Source: Atrina japonica
Lineage: Eukaryota; Mollusca; Bivalvia; Pterioida; Pinnidae
Assembly (NCBI GenBank): GCA_030159075.1
Contig: BROG01000247.1
Span: 456,001-520,000 of the forward strand
Direction of reading: 5' to 3'
DNA: 64,000 bases
Under the pieces are notes generated by a model. It had not been told where the DNA came from. It made no database searches and was given only the letters and a program-made list of their open reading frames with translations. Shown here in pieces: positions 10,811 through 22,869 of this stretch. Each line of letters starts with the position of its first letter. Position 1 is the stretch's first letter. The position numbers were made by a program, and so were the translations under genes.

Positions 10811-11137
10811 ATTTTGTTGTTGTTGTTTTATTATTATTATTATTATTATCATTACTATTATTATTATTGTTGTTGTTGTTGTTGTTGTTGTTTAACTAAC
10901 CACTCAAGAATCTTTCACTCATATGGAGACGTCACTAAATGTCGGTGAAGGGCTTCATATTTTGGCCTATGCTCGGCACTTACGGCCATTGAGCAGTGAG
11001 GGTTCTTTAACGTGCTCGACACCTACTGCGACACGGGACCTCGATTTTTATCCGAGGGACAGGAAACCAACCTGCTGCCGGCTGGAATCGAACTCCCGAT
11101 CAAGAGTCGAGCACGCTACCAACTGAGCCAGGCCGGC
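10811..11137 (-). mobile_element. SINE3, full length with 13-bp target duplication
   Basis: On the minus strand the tRNA-like head reads 'ggcctggctcagttggtagc' (A box) and 'gagttcgattcc' (B box). It is followed by a body containing a 'cgttaaagaaccctcactg' stretch, and a tail rich in (CAA)n and (TAA)n. TCCACTCCGTTTG occurs at 10798-10810 and again at 11138-11150, a perfect target-site duplication. The long intact duplication suggests a fairly recent insertion. Confidence 0.9.
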
Positions 11138-11159
11138 TCCACTCCGTTTGGGAAGATGT

Positions 11160-12280
11160 ACGACCTGATACCGGGAATAAAACCTGGGAACTATCGATTG
11201 TGAGTTCTATGCTCTACTACTGAAACTGTTGGGAGAGCAAATAAACTAAAGATGGAGCAATAGTAAAACAAATTAATTTTGTATTATACTGTTACACAGG
11301 TAAGAATGTGTATTACCTATGTTAGGTTTCTGAAATATAACAGATGTATTTTCATTATTGATGTGGGAAATATAGATCTATATATTATTATTGATTTATT
11401 TTATTTATTTATTTTTATTTGAAAATGGGGTATCCGTTTGACCACTAAAGTTTAAGAAAGGTCAGTTGTATAATATCTTCAACTTTTAAATTTAACGTAT
11501 GCAGTGACGTATATGACATTGGTATATCCATTTTTGATCCGAAAAATGCACCCCCATAAAGACTGTTTACCGAGTTGTTGTCAATGAACCCAATTACAAG
11601 ATTTAAATACAGTTTAGAATGTTTATATCAATACACGTGAATGTAAACAATGCTAATTGTACAGTACAGCTAACAGCATTGTCTCATACAAGGTCATTTC
11701 ATTGGAATTTATATCTCCAGATCAAATTTCATCTCCTCGCCTATGTCTCTCTTCCGCAAATTAAACAGAGATATCTACACCTAACAATGCCCATAAAACT
11801 TTGAATACTACAAGGTCGTAAACATTACTCGGTGTCTAATAGTTTATCAGGTAAAAATGCTCATGCTTTACCCGCTATGGGGAGTCCCAGCGCGAGTAAA
11901 TATAGTTAATGGCAATTTAACGACAAAAGATAAATCGACACGGTCAGGTCATTGACCAAACAGAAAAAAATGTCCGAAGTAGAAAATGTTTCTTTTTATA
12001 TTGAAATCAATGATGATAAATAATGTACGAAAATGGATAATGGCAAGTAATGACTAAATACTTTGTAGTGGTATATATAGTCTTCCGTGAATAAATAAAT
12101 ATTTTGTTATAACTCATAGCATTTTTATGGCCACCCGAGAATTGCTTTAGTAATGAGAAAATAGTTCAGGGCTTTGACCTTGGTTTTCTGAAATAAAAAT
12201 AATGAATTATAGGATAAAGATGGTTCGTAAATGGTATATTTTTTATAACATGGATTCAAGGAATGTTGTATACACGTCCT
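11160..12280. other. no recognisable feature
   Basis: AT-rich. Only short open frames without motif. Confidence 0.45.
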
Positions 12281-12283
12281 AAC

Positions 12284-12546
12284 CAAGATAACCTTTCACG
12301 ATAACTGCGTTCCTACTAGTTTTGCCTGCGCACAAACACTTCCGAGTGGCATCAAGAGGTTTCGTGCCCAAGACATTTCGTACCGAAGTCAGGTAGTACC
12401 CATTGAAATACAAAATGTTCCCTGTGTTTGGTTTGAATTCATTGGACGTAATTTGTATTTGGTAAGGAACTTCTTGATACCACTCGGAAGTGGTAAGTAC
12501 GCAGGTGAGATTAGTAGAAACGCAGTTATGGTGAAAGGGTATATTG
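12284..12546. mobile_element. Foldback element, ~85-bp arms
   Basis: The left arm from 12284 (aagataacctttcacgataa and on) is mirrored by the right arm ending near 12546, with the shared word 'cacttccgagtgg.atcaag' at the inner end. About 90 bp of spacer lies between, itself partly self-complementary. A 99-codon minus-strand frame crosses it, but its two halves are reverse complements, so it is unlikely to be a gene. Confidence 0.7.
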
Positions 12547-12763
12547 TTTACTGGAAATCGCCCGTGCTTCCTTGACACTCGGTAATCTTCGTAGAAATTG
12601 CCGAAAGTTAATGTGTGATGGTCAAGGTGATGACAGATTCGTTACATTTGGCTGGTTTATTCTAATAATCCATATACATTTACTTTTTGTAACATCAGAG
12701 GGCCTCTTTCTGATATATATGAGATAATGAAAAAAATGCCTTAAATCTGCGAGTAAATTAAGA

Positions 12764-12826
12764 CACCCCCCCCCCCCCCCCCCCCCCCCCCACCCCCCCC
12801 CCCCCCCCCCACCCCCCCCCCCCCCC
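12764..12826. repeat. C-rich tract
   Basis: Over 60 bases of C broken by two single A. The glycine-rich minus-strand frame across it is a repeat artefact. Such length is also prone to assembly or sequencing error. Confidence 0.95.
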
Positions 12827-12849
12827 ACTGACAGATGACTGCTCATAAT

Positions 12850-13340
12850 TGCTTAAAGTGATTGGAGTAAGCAATGCTATCGTTATTAATTAGATAAATT
12901 TTAGATTAAGTCCTCTGGGTTAATTTTCTTGATTGTTTTTTGCCTTGTCCCCATTTTGACCCCTAATAAAAATTTTGAACATGCTGATCAATAAGTGAAT
13001 AATATTTGATTTTAAATAGTTGACATTTGAATCTTCTAATTGTTCGGATATAATTATTTATGATGTTTAAATAAAACATTGCATAAATATTGATTTATTT
13101 TCACTCTCGGAGGAATGAACAATTTGATATTGTGGTTTGACATGTTTCTAGTATACTTTATAACTGAAAAATAATGGACACGTTATTATATGATTTTGTC
13201 ATCAAATTCTATACCGGGTGAGACTAATGACCAGGTTACGAACTTACCCGACCTTTGACCTAAGAATGACATCATGATTGTTTTCCTTCCCTTTTTACAA
13301 TAATTCAAGAGAACTCTGTCTCCGCATCCCTGCACCATGT
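12850..13340. other. no recognisable feature
   Basis: AT-rich spacer, nothing supported. Confidence 0.5.
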
Positions 13341-13343
13341 CAG

Positions 13344-13512
13344 GGGCCTCCGTGACCGCGTGGAAACCTCTACGCGTTTAAACTACCTCTGATCAGCCAT
13401 GATCCCGCTGGAATCTCAGCTGATTTTGTGAGGAAGTTTGCCAGTTTACCTGCTGGTGATCTCTTCCCAGGTACATTTTATAACCAGGTTCTTTTCTTCA
13501 TCATCAAAACTG
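13344..13512 (+). mobile_element. SINE1, damaged copy
   Basis: A degraded head with 'ggcctccgtgaccgcgtgg', then the conserved body 'gctgattttgtgaggaagtt' and 'ctcttcccaggtaca', ending in '...ccaggttctttt'. The 47-bp minisatellite starts within 15-20 bp of its end. Confidence 0.72.
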
Positions 13513-13524
13513 ACTAGTTCAGAT

Positions 13525-14900
13525 TACCGTGGTCGTGAACACTGGTCACAATTTTGCATCCTAGTACATATTCCCGTGACCCCGGATACAAGTTGACGCG
13601 TTGCATCCCTGTTGATATTTCCCGTGACCCTGAATACAAGTCATGTGTTACATCCTTGTTCACATTCTCATGATCATGAATGCTAGTCACCGTGTTACAC
13701 CTCATTTCAGATTTCCCGTGACATTTTGATGCTGTAGCCGCAACTGTTGGTGTTTCCATGACCAAAATTCTGATCACCTTGTTACATCCCGGTACATATT
13801 TCCATGACCCTGAATACTAGCCTCTGCATTACATCCAGTTCAGATTCCCGTGACCCTTAATTGAAGTCACCGTGTTACATCCCAGTTCAGATCCCCGTTA
13901 CCCCGAATGCTAGTCCCTATGTTACATCACAGTTCAGACTCCCATGACCCTGAATGCTAGTCCCTGTGTTACGTCCCAGTTCAGATTCCCATTACCCTGA
14001 ATACTAGTCCCTGTGTTATACCCCAGTTCAGACTTCCGTGACTCTAAATACAAGTCACCGTGTTACATCAGTTCAGTTTTCCGTGGTCCTGATTAGACTC
14101 CCGTGAAACTGAATTCTAGTCCCCGTGTTACATCACCGTTCAGATCCCCGTTACCCTGAATACTAGTCCCAGTGTTACATCCCAGTTCAGACTCCCGTGG
14201 TCCTGAATGCTAGTCCCCGTGTTACATCACCGTTCAGATCCCCGTTACCCTGAGTACTAGTCCCAGTGTTACATCCCAGTTCAGACTCCCGTGGCCCTGA
14301 ATGCTAGTCCCCGTGTTACAATCACAATTCAAATCCCAGTTACCCTGAATACTAGTCAGTTTTACATCCCGGTTCAGACTCCCTTGACCCTGAACACTAG
14401 TCAGCGTGTTGCATACCAGTTCAGATTTCCGTGACCGTGAATACTAGTCACCGTGTTACATCCCAGTTCAGATTCCCGTGACTCTGAATACTAGCCAGTT
14501 TTACACCCCAGTTCAGACTCCCGTGCCCGTGATTACTAGTCACCGTGTTACATCACAGTTAATTTTCCAATGACCGTGAATATTAGTCCGTGTTAAACCC
14601 CAGTTCAGATTTCCGTGACCCTGAAAACTAGTCAGTTTTACATCCCAGTTTAGACTCCCGTGACCGTGAATACTAGTCACCATGTTATATCCCTGTTCAG
14701 TTTCCCATGACCGTCAATACTAGTCACCGTGAAATATATCCCTGTTCAGTTTCCCATGACCGTGATTATTAGTCCCTGTATAACACCCCAGTTCAGATTT
14801 CCGTGACCCTGAAAACTAGTCAGTTTTACATCCCAGTTCAGACTTTCGTGACCCTGAATACGAGTCATCGTGTCACAGTATTAAATCACAGTTGAGTTCA
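13525..14900. repeat. 47-bp minisatellite, ~28-29 units
   Basis: Imperfect units of 47-48 bp contain 'cctgaatactagtc', 'gtgttacatccc' and 'agttcagattcccgtga', varying by substitutions and a few partial units. A SINE1 copy lies immediately on each side. No coding frame survives across units. Confidence 0.93.
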
Positions 14901-14984
14901 ATTTCCCATGAGCTTTTGATACTATTGCCTTACCTATTCTGTATTCATTAATTAGGTTTCTATGACCCAAATACTTATTACAAT

Positions 14985-15212
14985 TTGGGGTGATGGTGAC
15001 CTATAGACAAATGGAGTCTCGAACCTCTAGACAGCGTAGGTTTGAGTCCTGCTGGAATTTTAGTCTATTTTGTGAAAAAAATTGAAATTTTACTTGTTGA
15101 TGGTTGGTGATCCCTCTTACAAATAAAATGTAACCAGGTTCTCTCCCATTTAACTCTGACTACCATCCCATGACTAAAATTGTTGACTGTAGCGTAAAAC
15201 AACATTCAAAAT
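14985..15212 (+). mobile_element. SINE1 copy
   Basis: The head has 'gtttgagtcctgctgg' as B box region. The body has 'ctattttgtgaaaaaa', 'gtaaccaggttctctccc' and the tail 'gttgactgtagcgtaaaac' ending in 'attcaaaattcaaa'. It bounds the 47-bp minisatellite on the right. Confidence 0.78.
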
Positions 15213-15214
15213 TC

Positions 15215-16068
15215 AAATTCCAGTAATTGTAGTTTTTTTATTCTTGTCCTACTTCTGTGTAGTTTTTGAATTATATTTGTTGTTTTAAAAATTTATTATC
15301 ATAAATGACATTTTTGCTTAAGTTCGAACGACCCGATACTTTCTGACTGTGACATATATTGATGAATAATTTATCATTTTGAAATCAAATATGTATAAAC
15401 TGGCTTTATCAAAATCTGGCTATCACACTTGGTCACAGATACCAATCAATACCGAGGCAGTACAATTGTTCTGTGAATCGTAACTAAAGAATTCATCGTA
15501 AGCCGTGCCCGACGTGCTTTCCTTTTTCCAGTATTCCCTCTCAGAGAAGTCAACAGTATCAACACCTACAGCCACATACATTTGATAATGCACATTTATT
15601 CATAACATTTTTGATATTTTATATATCTATATTTATATACAATGAAAATGCATATCCAAATATCCACAAGTTACGATTCTTATTGTAAATTTTTAAATTC
15701 AATCAATTAATGCATTAGTCGTACAATCAGGCATCAATGGCCTGATGATTAGTTTATCCCATAAATAATAGTGACATTTTAATTGAATTGCTATCGATTT
15801 TTTAAAATGTGCATCGGGATCTATTTCCGTATATTATAACTAGGTTATCGAACCGTTCAGATGGAATCTTAAATTCACAAACTCATAAATAAATCGCTGG
15901 ACGCTGTAAAAAGAGAATAATTATAGTTACTGTAGCCATTTGTCACCTCATATATGTTGCTCGCCTTTAGCCCCTACCAAACAGAGATTGGCTCATCGTG
16001 TGACACCGTAAGCCACAACCAATTTTCACTCCAAACGTGTGCGAGTGTGAGAGAGAGATCATCTGGTA
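15215..16068. other. no recognisable feature
   Basis: AT-rich spacer, no repeat or coding signal supported. Confidence 0.45.
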
Positions 16069-16070
16069 TA

Positions 16071-16322
16071 TTGAATGTTGTTTTATGCCACACTCAACAG
16101 TTTTTCAGTTATATGATGGCGGGTACTTTTTAATGGTAGAGGGGAGAACACGGTTACAATGTACCTGGGAAGAGACCACCGGCCTTCCGCAAGTAAACTG
16201 GCAAACTTCCTCACAAAAATCAGCTTAGGTTTCAAGCGGGGCTCGAACCTGCACTGACGAGGCATTAGATTATTCATACTTCATAGCGCTATGCTCTAAC
16301 CACTTGATCACGGAGGCCTGAA
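16071..16322 (-). mobile_element. SINE1, near full length
   Basis: Reverse complement of the SINE1 layout. The right end holds the tRNA-like head (ggcctccgtgatcaagtgg A box, gttcgagccccgcttg B box on the minus strand). The left end holds the 'gtggcataaaacaac' tail. Open frames across it on both strands are incidental. Confidence 0.88.
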
Positions 16323-16504
16323 GAACGATATGGTGAATTTATTTCCAGACGACATTTTGGTCCCCTGGGGCCATTCATTGTTTTAACACATCGTGTACTC
16401 CTCCATATACTCTTTGACAGCATTTCAACTGTGATATTCCAAGAGGAATTTTTAGTTTCATCCAAAAGTCCCATTTCACGTCGCATGCCGGCGCTTGGAG
16501 AAGG

Positions 16505-16617
16505 AATAGTGACTTCCATATTTAGGTCTTTGGTATGACCCGTTCCTGGAATCGAACCCGGGACTTTCCGCTTGTGAGTCGAACGTTCTATTACAAAACC
16601 AGCACAAAGCGGTTTGT
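16505..16617 (-). mobile_element. SINE2 tRNA-like head fragment
   Basis: On the minus strand it carries 'cccgggttcgattccagg', a good B box, preceded by an A-box-like stretch. The SINE2 body beyond it is missing. Confidence 0.6.
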
Positions 16618-16689
16618 CGACTTTATTTTTAGTAAATGTGTATTCCGATTATCTATCCTATACAGTGCCCTCTATATCAATTTTGTTTC

Positions 16690-16965
16690 TACATAAATTA
16701 CCGTGTTTGAAACCTCGTAAGAGGTCCACGAACCCAGATGGTTTCAACATGCTGAAAATATGAATATGCATTTACTGTCAAAAATGTCAGAGACCTCACC
16801 AGGCGTCCATAAGCATACAGAAACTATGTATAAATCTCTGGGGGTTCCAGGAGTTTCCATTGCGGGAATTTTGTAAGGCGTCCAGAGGGTTTCAGTATGC
16901 TGAAACTATATTGTATACATCAAGCTTTCAAAAGTTTCCTTAGATGTACCTAGTCGGAAAATCTA
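16690..16965. repeat. Degenerate ~90-100-bp tandem repeat
   Basis: Roughly three related units share 'ggcgtcca', 'gtttca..atgctgaaa' and 'tatacat' words. Divergence is high. Confidence 0.4.
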
Positions 16966-16969
16966 TTGA

Positions 16970-17880
16970 AAGTATCCGCGCGGATGTTTAGCAGAAACCG
17001 TTATGTAAACTAAAGTTTCCGTAGAGTTTTAGGAAAGCGGAATCTGGATTTTCATGCAATTACCTTTTTTTTAAAAAAAATTATTGTTCAGTTGAACTTA
17101 AATACGTGGATTAAACCAACAAAAGTTACCAAAATCCAATAATTTAACATTTTTCTTTGAAAAAGCGCCTTTCAGATAATACTTTGGACTAAGGAAAAAA
17201 TAGATAAAAATACAATCAGTCAATACAATCAGGTATTCTAAAAAAAATCATAAAATCTTTGTTTACTACACGTACGCCAATTCGACGCTTGTACTGATTG
17301 TATAGATTTATTTTTTAAAGATCAAATATTTTTCTTTACTCCCAACTCGCATTCCAAATTATCTCTGATTAGAAAGAGTTAAACTTAAATAAGTCGGACG
17401 AAAAGGTTCCATTATTGACGGCTCAAGAATATAATTAACGCATCGAACCATTGGTAAAATCGTTAGAGTGATCTAGTGTTTTTTAAATGCAATAAAAAAA
17501 AGAAAACGGAACTATGCTGTGTTAATGTTGAAATAAACAAGTACAGAAATGTCAATTTCAAAGATGGTCTTTTAGTCACAGGGAATTCAACAATATATCG
17601 GCTGGCTGTTTTTAGACATTTGACAATATATGTAAAAAAAAATGCAAAACTGAGAAAATTATCCTTGATTCAAAATGGCAATCAGGGATCTGTAATTTAA
17701 TATGAATGTATAAAATCCGCTATCCTAAGTTAACCTCGGTATTCATTGATTTGGATTTTAAGAAACAACGAGGTATACAGCTTATATAGGGAAATCATTA
17801 AAGTTCTTAGATACACCAGTAACGCTATAATAACAGTGTACTCTGCCTCGCAGTTTTGTATGAATGCATTGATTTGAATG
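16970..17880. other. AT-rich spacer
   Basis: No gene found. A short inverted pair, tacaatcagt (17210) and actgattgta (17291), is too small to interpret. Confidence 0.4.
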
Positions 17881-17885
17881 TTTCA

Positions 17886-18058
17886 GGGCTGAGTAGTTTA
17901 TAGAGCATTGCGCATTTAACCAGGAGGTCCCTCACATCTGGTCAGAGCACGACAGGAACCTAAACTGATCTCTTTTAGAAAGTTTGACATTCTACGACCG
18001 CCACCACATAACTGACCAGTGGTTCAGTGAAGCGTAAAACACCATTCAAAATTCAAAA
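17886..18058 (+). mobile_element. SINE1, internally deleted copy
   Basis: The head 'gggctgagtagtttatagag' and B box region are followed by a shortened body and the tail 'cagtgaagcgtaaaacacc' plus 'attcaaaattcaaa'. The 25-bp minisatellite grows out of the sequence after it. Confidence 0.68.
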
Positions 18059-18255
18059 TGGATACATGACGATTCTGAAGTGTTAAATGTTGCTGCCCAT
18101 ACATTATTGCTAAAATATCCGTCACATTGTATCGAACTGTAATGTAAAAACATATCAAATGTGTCATACTCTAGTAATATTGCTGCCACACTAATTCTGA
18201 AATACATCTGCCATACAGAAAATACACTAATATTGGAAATGCAGTTTTAAATTTG

Positions 18256-19674
18256 TGTCACACTAACACTGAAATATTTGTCACAAAGTCGCTGGAACAG
18301 TTCTTTCACACTAACACTGAAATATTTCTGTTACATTAAACGCTGAAATATTTCTATCACACTAACATATTTCTTTCACACTAACACTGAAACATTTCTG
18401 TCACACTAACACTGAAACATTTCTGTCACACTAACACTGAACTATTTCTGTCACACTAACACTGTAAAAGTTCTGTCACACTAACACTGAATTATTTCTG
18501 TCACACTACAGTGAAATATTTTTGTCACACTAACACTGGAATATTTCTGTTACACTAACACTGGAATATTTCTGTCACACTAACACTGGAATATTTCTGT
18601 CACACTACAGTGAAATATTTCTGTCACACTAACACTGAAACATTTCTGTCACACTACAGTGAAATATTTTTGTCACACTAACACTGAAATATTTCTGTTA
18701 CACTAACACTGGAATATTTCTGTTACACTAACACTGGAATATTTCTGTAGAATACTAACACTGAATTATTTCTGTCACTGTGAAATATGTTCAGTGTGTC
18801 ACACTACAGTGAAATATTTTTGTCACACTAACACTGAAATATTTCTGTCACACTAACACTGGAATATTTCTGTTACACTAACACTGGAATATTTCTGTTA
18901 CACTAACACTGAAATATTTCTGTCACACTAACACTAGAACAGTTTTTTCACACTAACACTGGAAGAGTTTTTTTTACACTAACACTGGAATATTTCTGTT
19001 ACACTAACACTGAATTATTTCTGTCACACTACAGTGAAATATTTCTGTCACACTAACACTGGAATATTTCTGTCACACTACAGTGAAATATTTCTGTCAC
19101 ACTAACACTGGAATATTTCTGTCACACTAACACTGAATTATTTCTGTCACACTAACACTGAAATATTTTTGTCACACTAACACTGGAATATTTCTGTCAC
19201 ACTAACACTAGAATATTTCTGTCACACTAACACTGGAATATTTCTGTCACACTAACACTGGAATATTTCTGTCACACTAACACTGGAATATTTCTGTTAC
19301 ACTAACACTGGAATATTTCTGTTACACTAACACTGGAATATTTCTGTCACAATGGAATATTTCTGTCACACTAACTGAATTTATTTCTGTCACACTACTA
19401 TTTTTGTCACACTAACTATTTCTGTAAACAGTGAAATATTTCTGTCACACTAACACTGGAATATTTCTGTCACACTAACACTGGAATATTTCAGTCACAC
19501 TAACACTGGAATATTTCTGTCACACTAACACTATAAAAGTTCTGTCACACTAACACTGAAATATTTCTGTCACACTACAGTGAAATATTTCTGTCACACT
19601 AACACTGGAATATTTCTGTAACACTAACACTGGAATATTTCTGTTACACTAACACTTGAATATTTCTGTTACAC
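18256..19674. repeat. 25-bp minisatellite, ~57 units
   Basis: Units of 25 bp (cactaacactggaatatttc plus tgtca), mixed with a 24-bp variant containing 'cactacagtgaaa' and a few truncated units. Degenerate precursor words lie at 18060-18255. Variant units alternate in blocks, suggesting higher-order copying. Confidence 0.95.
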
Positions 19675-19710
19675 AAAATTTAATCACAGATCCTACAAAT
19701 AGCATTTTCA

Positions 19711-19982
19711 GGACCATAAGTCACCAGATTTACTCACTTCTCAAAGTCAAGTAACTTTTCATGATTTAAAAGTAAAACATAAATATTATGCTGTCACTGC
19801 ATTGTAAACAAATAAGAGATGTGAAAACGGTCGCTCATTCAAAGAAAACTTCAGAACTATCACAAATGTTGACTGACCTTAAATCCGTATGTAAATGAAG
19901 AAGATGGTATGTTTCCTATTCAGTCAGATTCAGACAAAAGTTGACTTTGATTATTGAGTAAATTTGGTGAGTTCGGGCCAAG
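19711..19982. mobile_element. M2 TIR element, copy 2
   Basis: The left end (aagtcaccagatttactca) and the reversed right end (aactcaccaaatttactca) match, and the match continues into 'caaagtcaa' on both sides. About 272 bp. No coding capacity. The 25-bp minisatellite ends just to its left. Confidence 0.75.
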
Positions 19983-19989
19983 GTTGGCT

Positions 19990-20212
19990 GAGAAATTATT
20001 GCCCGACGGCCTCGGTGAAAATCACGTTTCAGGTTGATATATTTTTGTCAACTTGATGAAGAATCCGTGATACTGCTTTACTTGTATATTGTAAATAAGG
20101 AAGTTTTCACGGGACTTTATTTTCGCGATACTCAAGTTCTAAATATGTTCGTGAGATGATATTTTTGCGATTTGTAAATGCCCATTTCGTCAAACTATTA
20201 TCATACATTATG
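19990..20212. other. no recognisable feature
   Basis: Short spacer before a TA tract. Confidence 0.5.

Positions 20213-20214
<2 letters not shown>

Positions 20215-20281
<67 letters not shown>
20215..20281. repeat. (TA)n microsatellite
   Basis: About 33 TA units. Confidence 0.96.
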
Positions 20282-20285
<4 letters not shown>

Positions 20286-20385
20286 GCAAGCTAGAGCCCT
20301 CGCGAAATTACGTGTAAATTTTCTTGAATTTATATTAACACAAATTTACAGTAATACCACCGAATTAACTACTATAATGTAAACT

Positions 20386-20458
20386 TTTTTTAATTACCAG
20401 GGATTTTACCAAAATATAACATTCTCACGTTTTGGTAAAACCCCTGGTAAATTAAAAA
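20386..20458. repeat. Hairpin with 29-base arms
   Basis: The left arm (20386-20414) contains 'taccagggattttaccaaaa' and the right arm (20430-20458) 'ttttggtaaaacccctggta'. There are two mismatched positions and a 15-base loop. It could be a minimal foldback element. Confidence 0.8.
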
Positions 20459-20464
20459 GGGAGA

Positions 20465-21535
20465 ATGTGATACTGCTATGGAAAGGTTTCATTCATTAGG
20501 AGAAAAATAAATAAAGATATGAGATACGGGTTTGAGACTCCATTAAACTAATTGGATTGATATAATTATATCACACGATAGAAATAGAACCATTTATAAT
20601 TAGACCACTTCTTTTAACAAAATTCTAGAAGCATATCAATTATGAATGCTCTAATCATAAGATATAAACTTAGTGTCACGACTTGTTTATTTTCATTTTC
20701 TTATTTTTGTATAATCCCTAGTAAACCAACAATTAAAAACGTGAAAATAGTTTTCTAAATTAGTAATGAAACAATTTTGATTAAACATTTGTTGATAATC
20801 ATTCTACGATGACCGTGTATTATACACCGTAAAGTGTCTACTTTATAACATGTCTGGAAATATTACAGAACATATTACATATATCCTTACAAACAGACGT
20901 GGCTCAAACGTAAAAGGAGACGTGGTTAATTAGTGGGTTCAGATATAAGGTTACAAAGTTCACCCTCCGTTTACAAACAACAGATGATCCCTACATATTA
21001 CACGTATTATAATCAGAAATTATTAGCGTTCATTCAGTTCAAACCACAAATGATACCTTAACATTTTTTCAATACATCTTGAAACTACCGCTAAATGACC
21101 TTTCGGTTGGGGGTCTTTTAACAATAGTTTTGGAATGTTAAATTATTTTAAACAGTTGTCAAGGCTAACAAAGGTCCTCGAGTAAGTGATATTTTCAATT
21201 CAAATATAAAACTGATTTACACATCTCAACATATTTTTCTATTCTTCAATAGCAGACATGTTTACGAAATCTTCCAACATATATTCTGTAATGTATCGAA
21301 ACTCAAGTCTATTGGAGCAGTCTAATGACTACTATAATCTATATTTATTATTAGGACATAAAACAAGACCACGCGGAGATGGCACCTTATTTATTTTGAA
21401 CTGATTATGAAACCAATCAAATATGAAATATGACATTTGTACATATATACATAGTTAGCTGTCCTTGATTGTGTCGATAGTATGCTGGTTGTGTCTGACA
21501 AATCTATGTAATATGACCTCTACAAGTTGCCATAC
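20465..21535. other. no recognisable feature
   Basis: AT-rich spacer without supported feature. Confidence 0.45.
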
Positions 21536-21539
21536 AGTA

Positions 21540-21715
21540 CATAGGCGTCGGAACCGAGGGAGGGGGGGGGGGTTTAGCACCCCCACTTTTTTTGCAAAGA
21601 TAGACATAGGTGTTGAAAATTTGGGCCTAGCCCCCAGACGTTTCTAGCGTGCGTGTGTTTTAAATTGGTTTAACCCCCCCCCCCCCCACTTTCAATTTGC
21701 TTCCGACGTCTATGC
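21540..21715. mobile_element. Small TIR element
   Basis: The left end 'cataggcgtcggaacc' is mirrored by the right end, which reads 'catagacgtcggaagc' in reverse. The 176-bp interior has G and C runs (21562-21572, 21675-21688) and 'agcacccccact' words. I recall similar ends as common in marine invertebrate genomes, but cannot check. Confidence 0.65.
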
Positions 21716-21780
21716 AGCATTTTGAAATGGAAGGATATAATGATGTGACATAGATTGATGTGACAAAAATGTCATATCTG

Positions 21781-22200
21781 CATCTGCATAATTAATTTCA
21801 TGATTTAATTCGACTTCCAACAGACCCAGTCAGATTCTTATAAATAAAATCTTAGCGATTGTTCCAAATCATTTTCTGACATTGTGAAATTTCCAAAGAA
21901 AACACGAGAAGGTTCTTGTCATGAAATTTCCTTTTTTGATGCATCAAGATATTTCAACGGTTTTCTGTTTCATCTGGGAACATCGGGTGTCATTTCACCG
22001 TGACAAAAAATGGTAAAATCCGCATCGACCAAACATATTTATTTTGTGATTTAATTCCGAAATGGATTTCCAACAGACCACGTCAGATTCTAATAAACGA
22101 AATCTTAGCGATTTGTCCAAATCATTTTCTGACATTTTGATATTTCAACGAAAACACGAGAAGGTTATTTTTATGAAGTTTCCTTTTTGACGTATCAGAG
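21781..22200. repeat. Direct duplication, ~240-bp period
   Basis: Segments 21781-21960 and 22030-22200 match across 'cagattct.ataaa..aaatcttagcgatt', 'ccaaatcattttctgacatt' and 'aaaacacgagaaggtt'. No element ends are visible. Confidence 0.8.
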
Positions 22201-22419
22201 ACTAAATATCACAAACAGCGATATACCAAATACAGAAAGCGCAAACACTACACTTGTACTCGCACAAATCGCTGAATTATCACATACAACAAAACAATTA
22301 CATAACACTCAGCACATTACGTACAGCAGCACAACACTAGACACATACAGCACAACCACTACACAAATAGACGCACTAGCACAAACTGCACAATCAGACA
22401 CATATCTAAAACGACAGAA

Positions 22420-22862
22420 CATTAAGCACAGACAGCGCAACACCACACATGTACTCACACGAAATGCACACACAACTAAAACAACACAATACCAACAACA
22501 GACAGCGCCATACAACATATGCACACATACACAACTAAAACAGCACAATACCAAGCACAGACAGCGCAATATTACATATGCAAACGCACACAACTAAAAC
22601 AACACAATACCAAGCACAGACAACGTCACACAACATATGCACACACACAACTAAAACAGCACAATACCAAGCACAAACAGCGCAATACTACATATGCAAA
22701 CGCACACAACTAAAACAACACAATACCAAGAACAGACAGCGCAACACAACACACACATACACACACGCACCTAAAACAGCACAATAGCAAGCACAGACAG
22801 CGCAACACTCCACATGCATTCACACGTAGTGCAAACAATACATACAACAGAAACAGCGAAAA
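22420..22862. repeat. ~59-bp A/C-rich minisatellite
   Basis: About seven units contain 'caactaaaacaacacaatac', 'caagcacagacagcgcaa' and 'catatgc'. The plus strand is very poor in G and T, giving long frames on both strands that are not genes. Related but looser words start near 22230. Confidence 0.92.
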
Positions 22863-22869
22863 CACTACA

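Noticed and set aside
12279..12578. 99-codon minus-strand gene
   Set aside because: The frame spans both arms of a foldback element, so its two ends are encoded by reverse-complementary DNA.
18256..19674. CRISPR-like regular repeats
   Set aside because: Units are contiguous without unique spacers, and the window is eukaryotic.
22187..22787. Long frames on both strands, up to 136 codons
   Set aside because: They come from the A/C-rich minisatellite, whose composition simply avoids stop codons.
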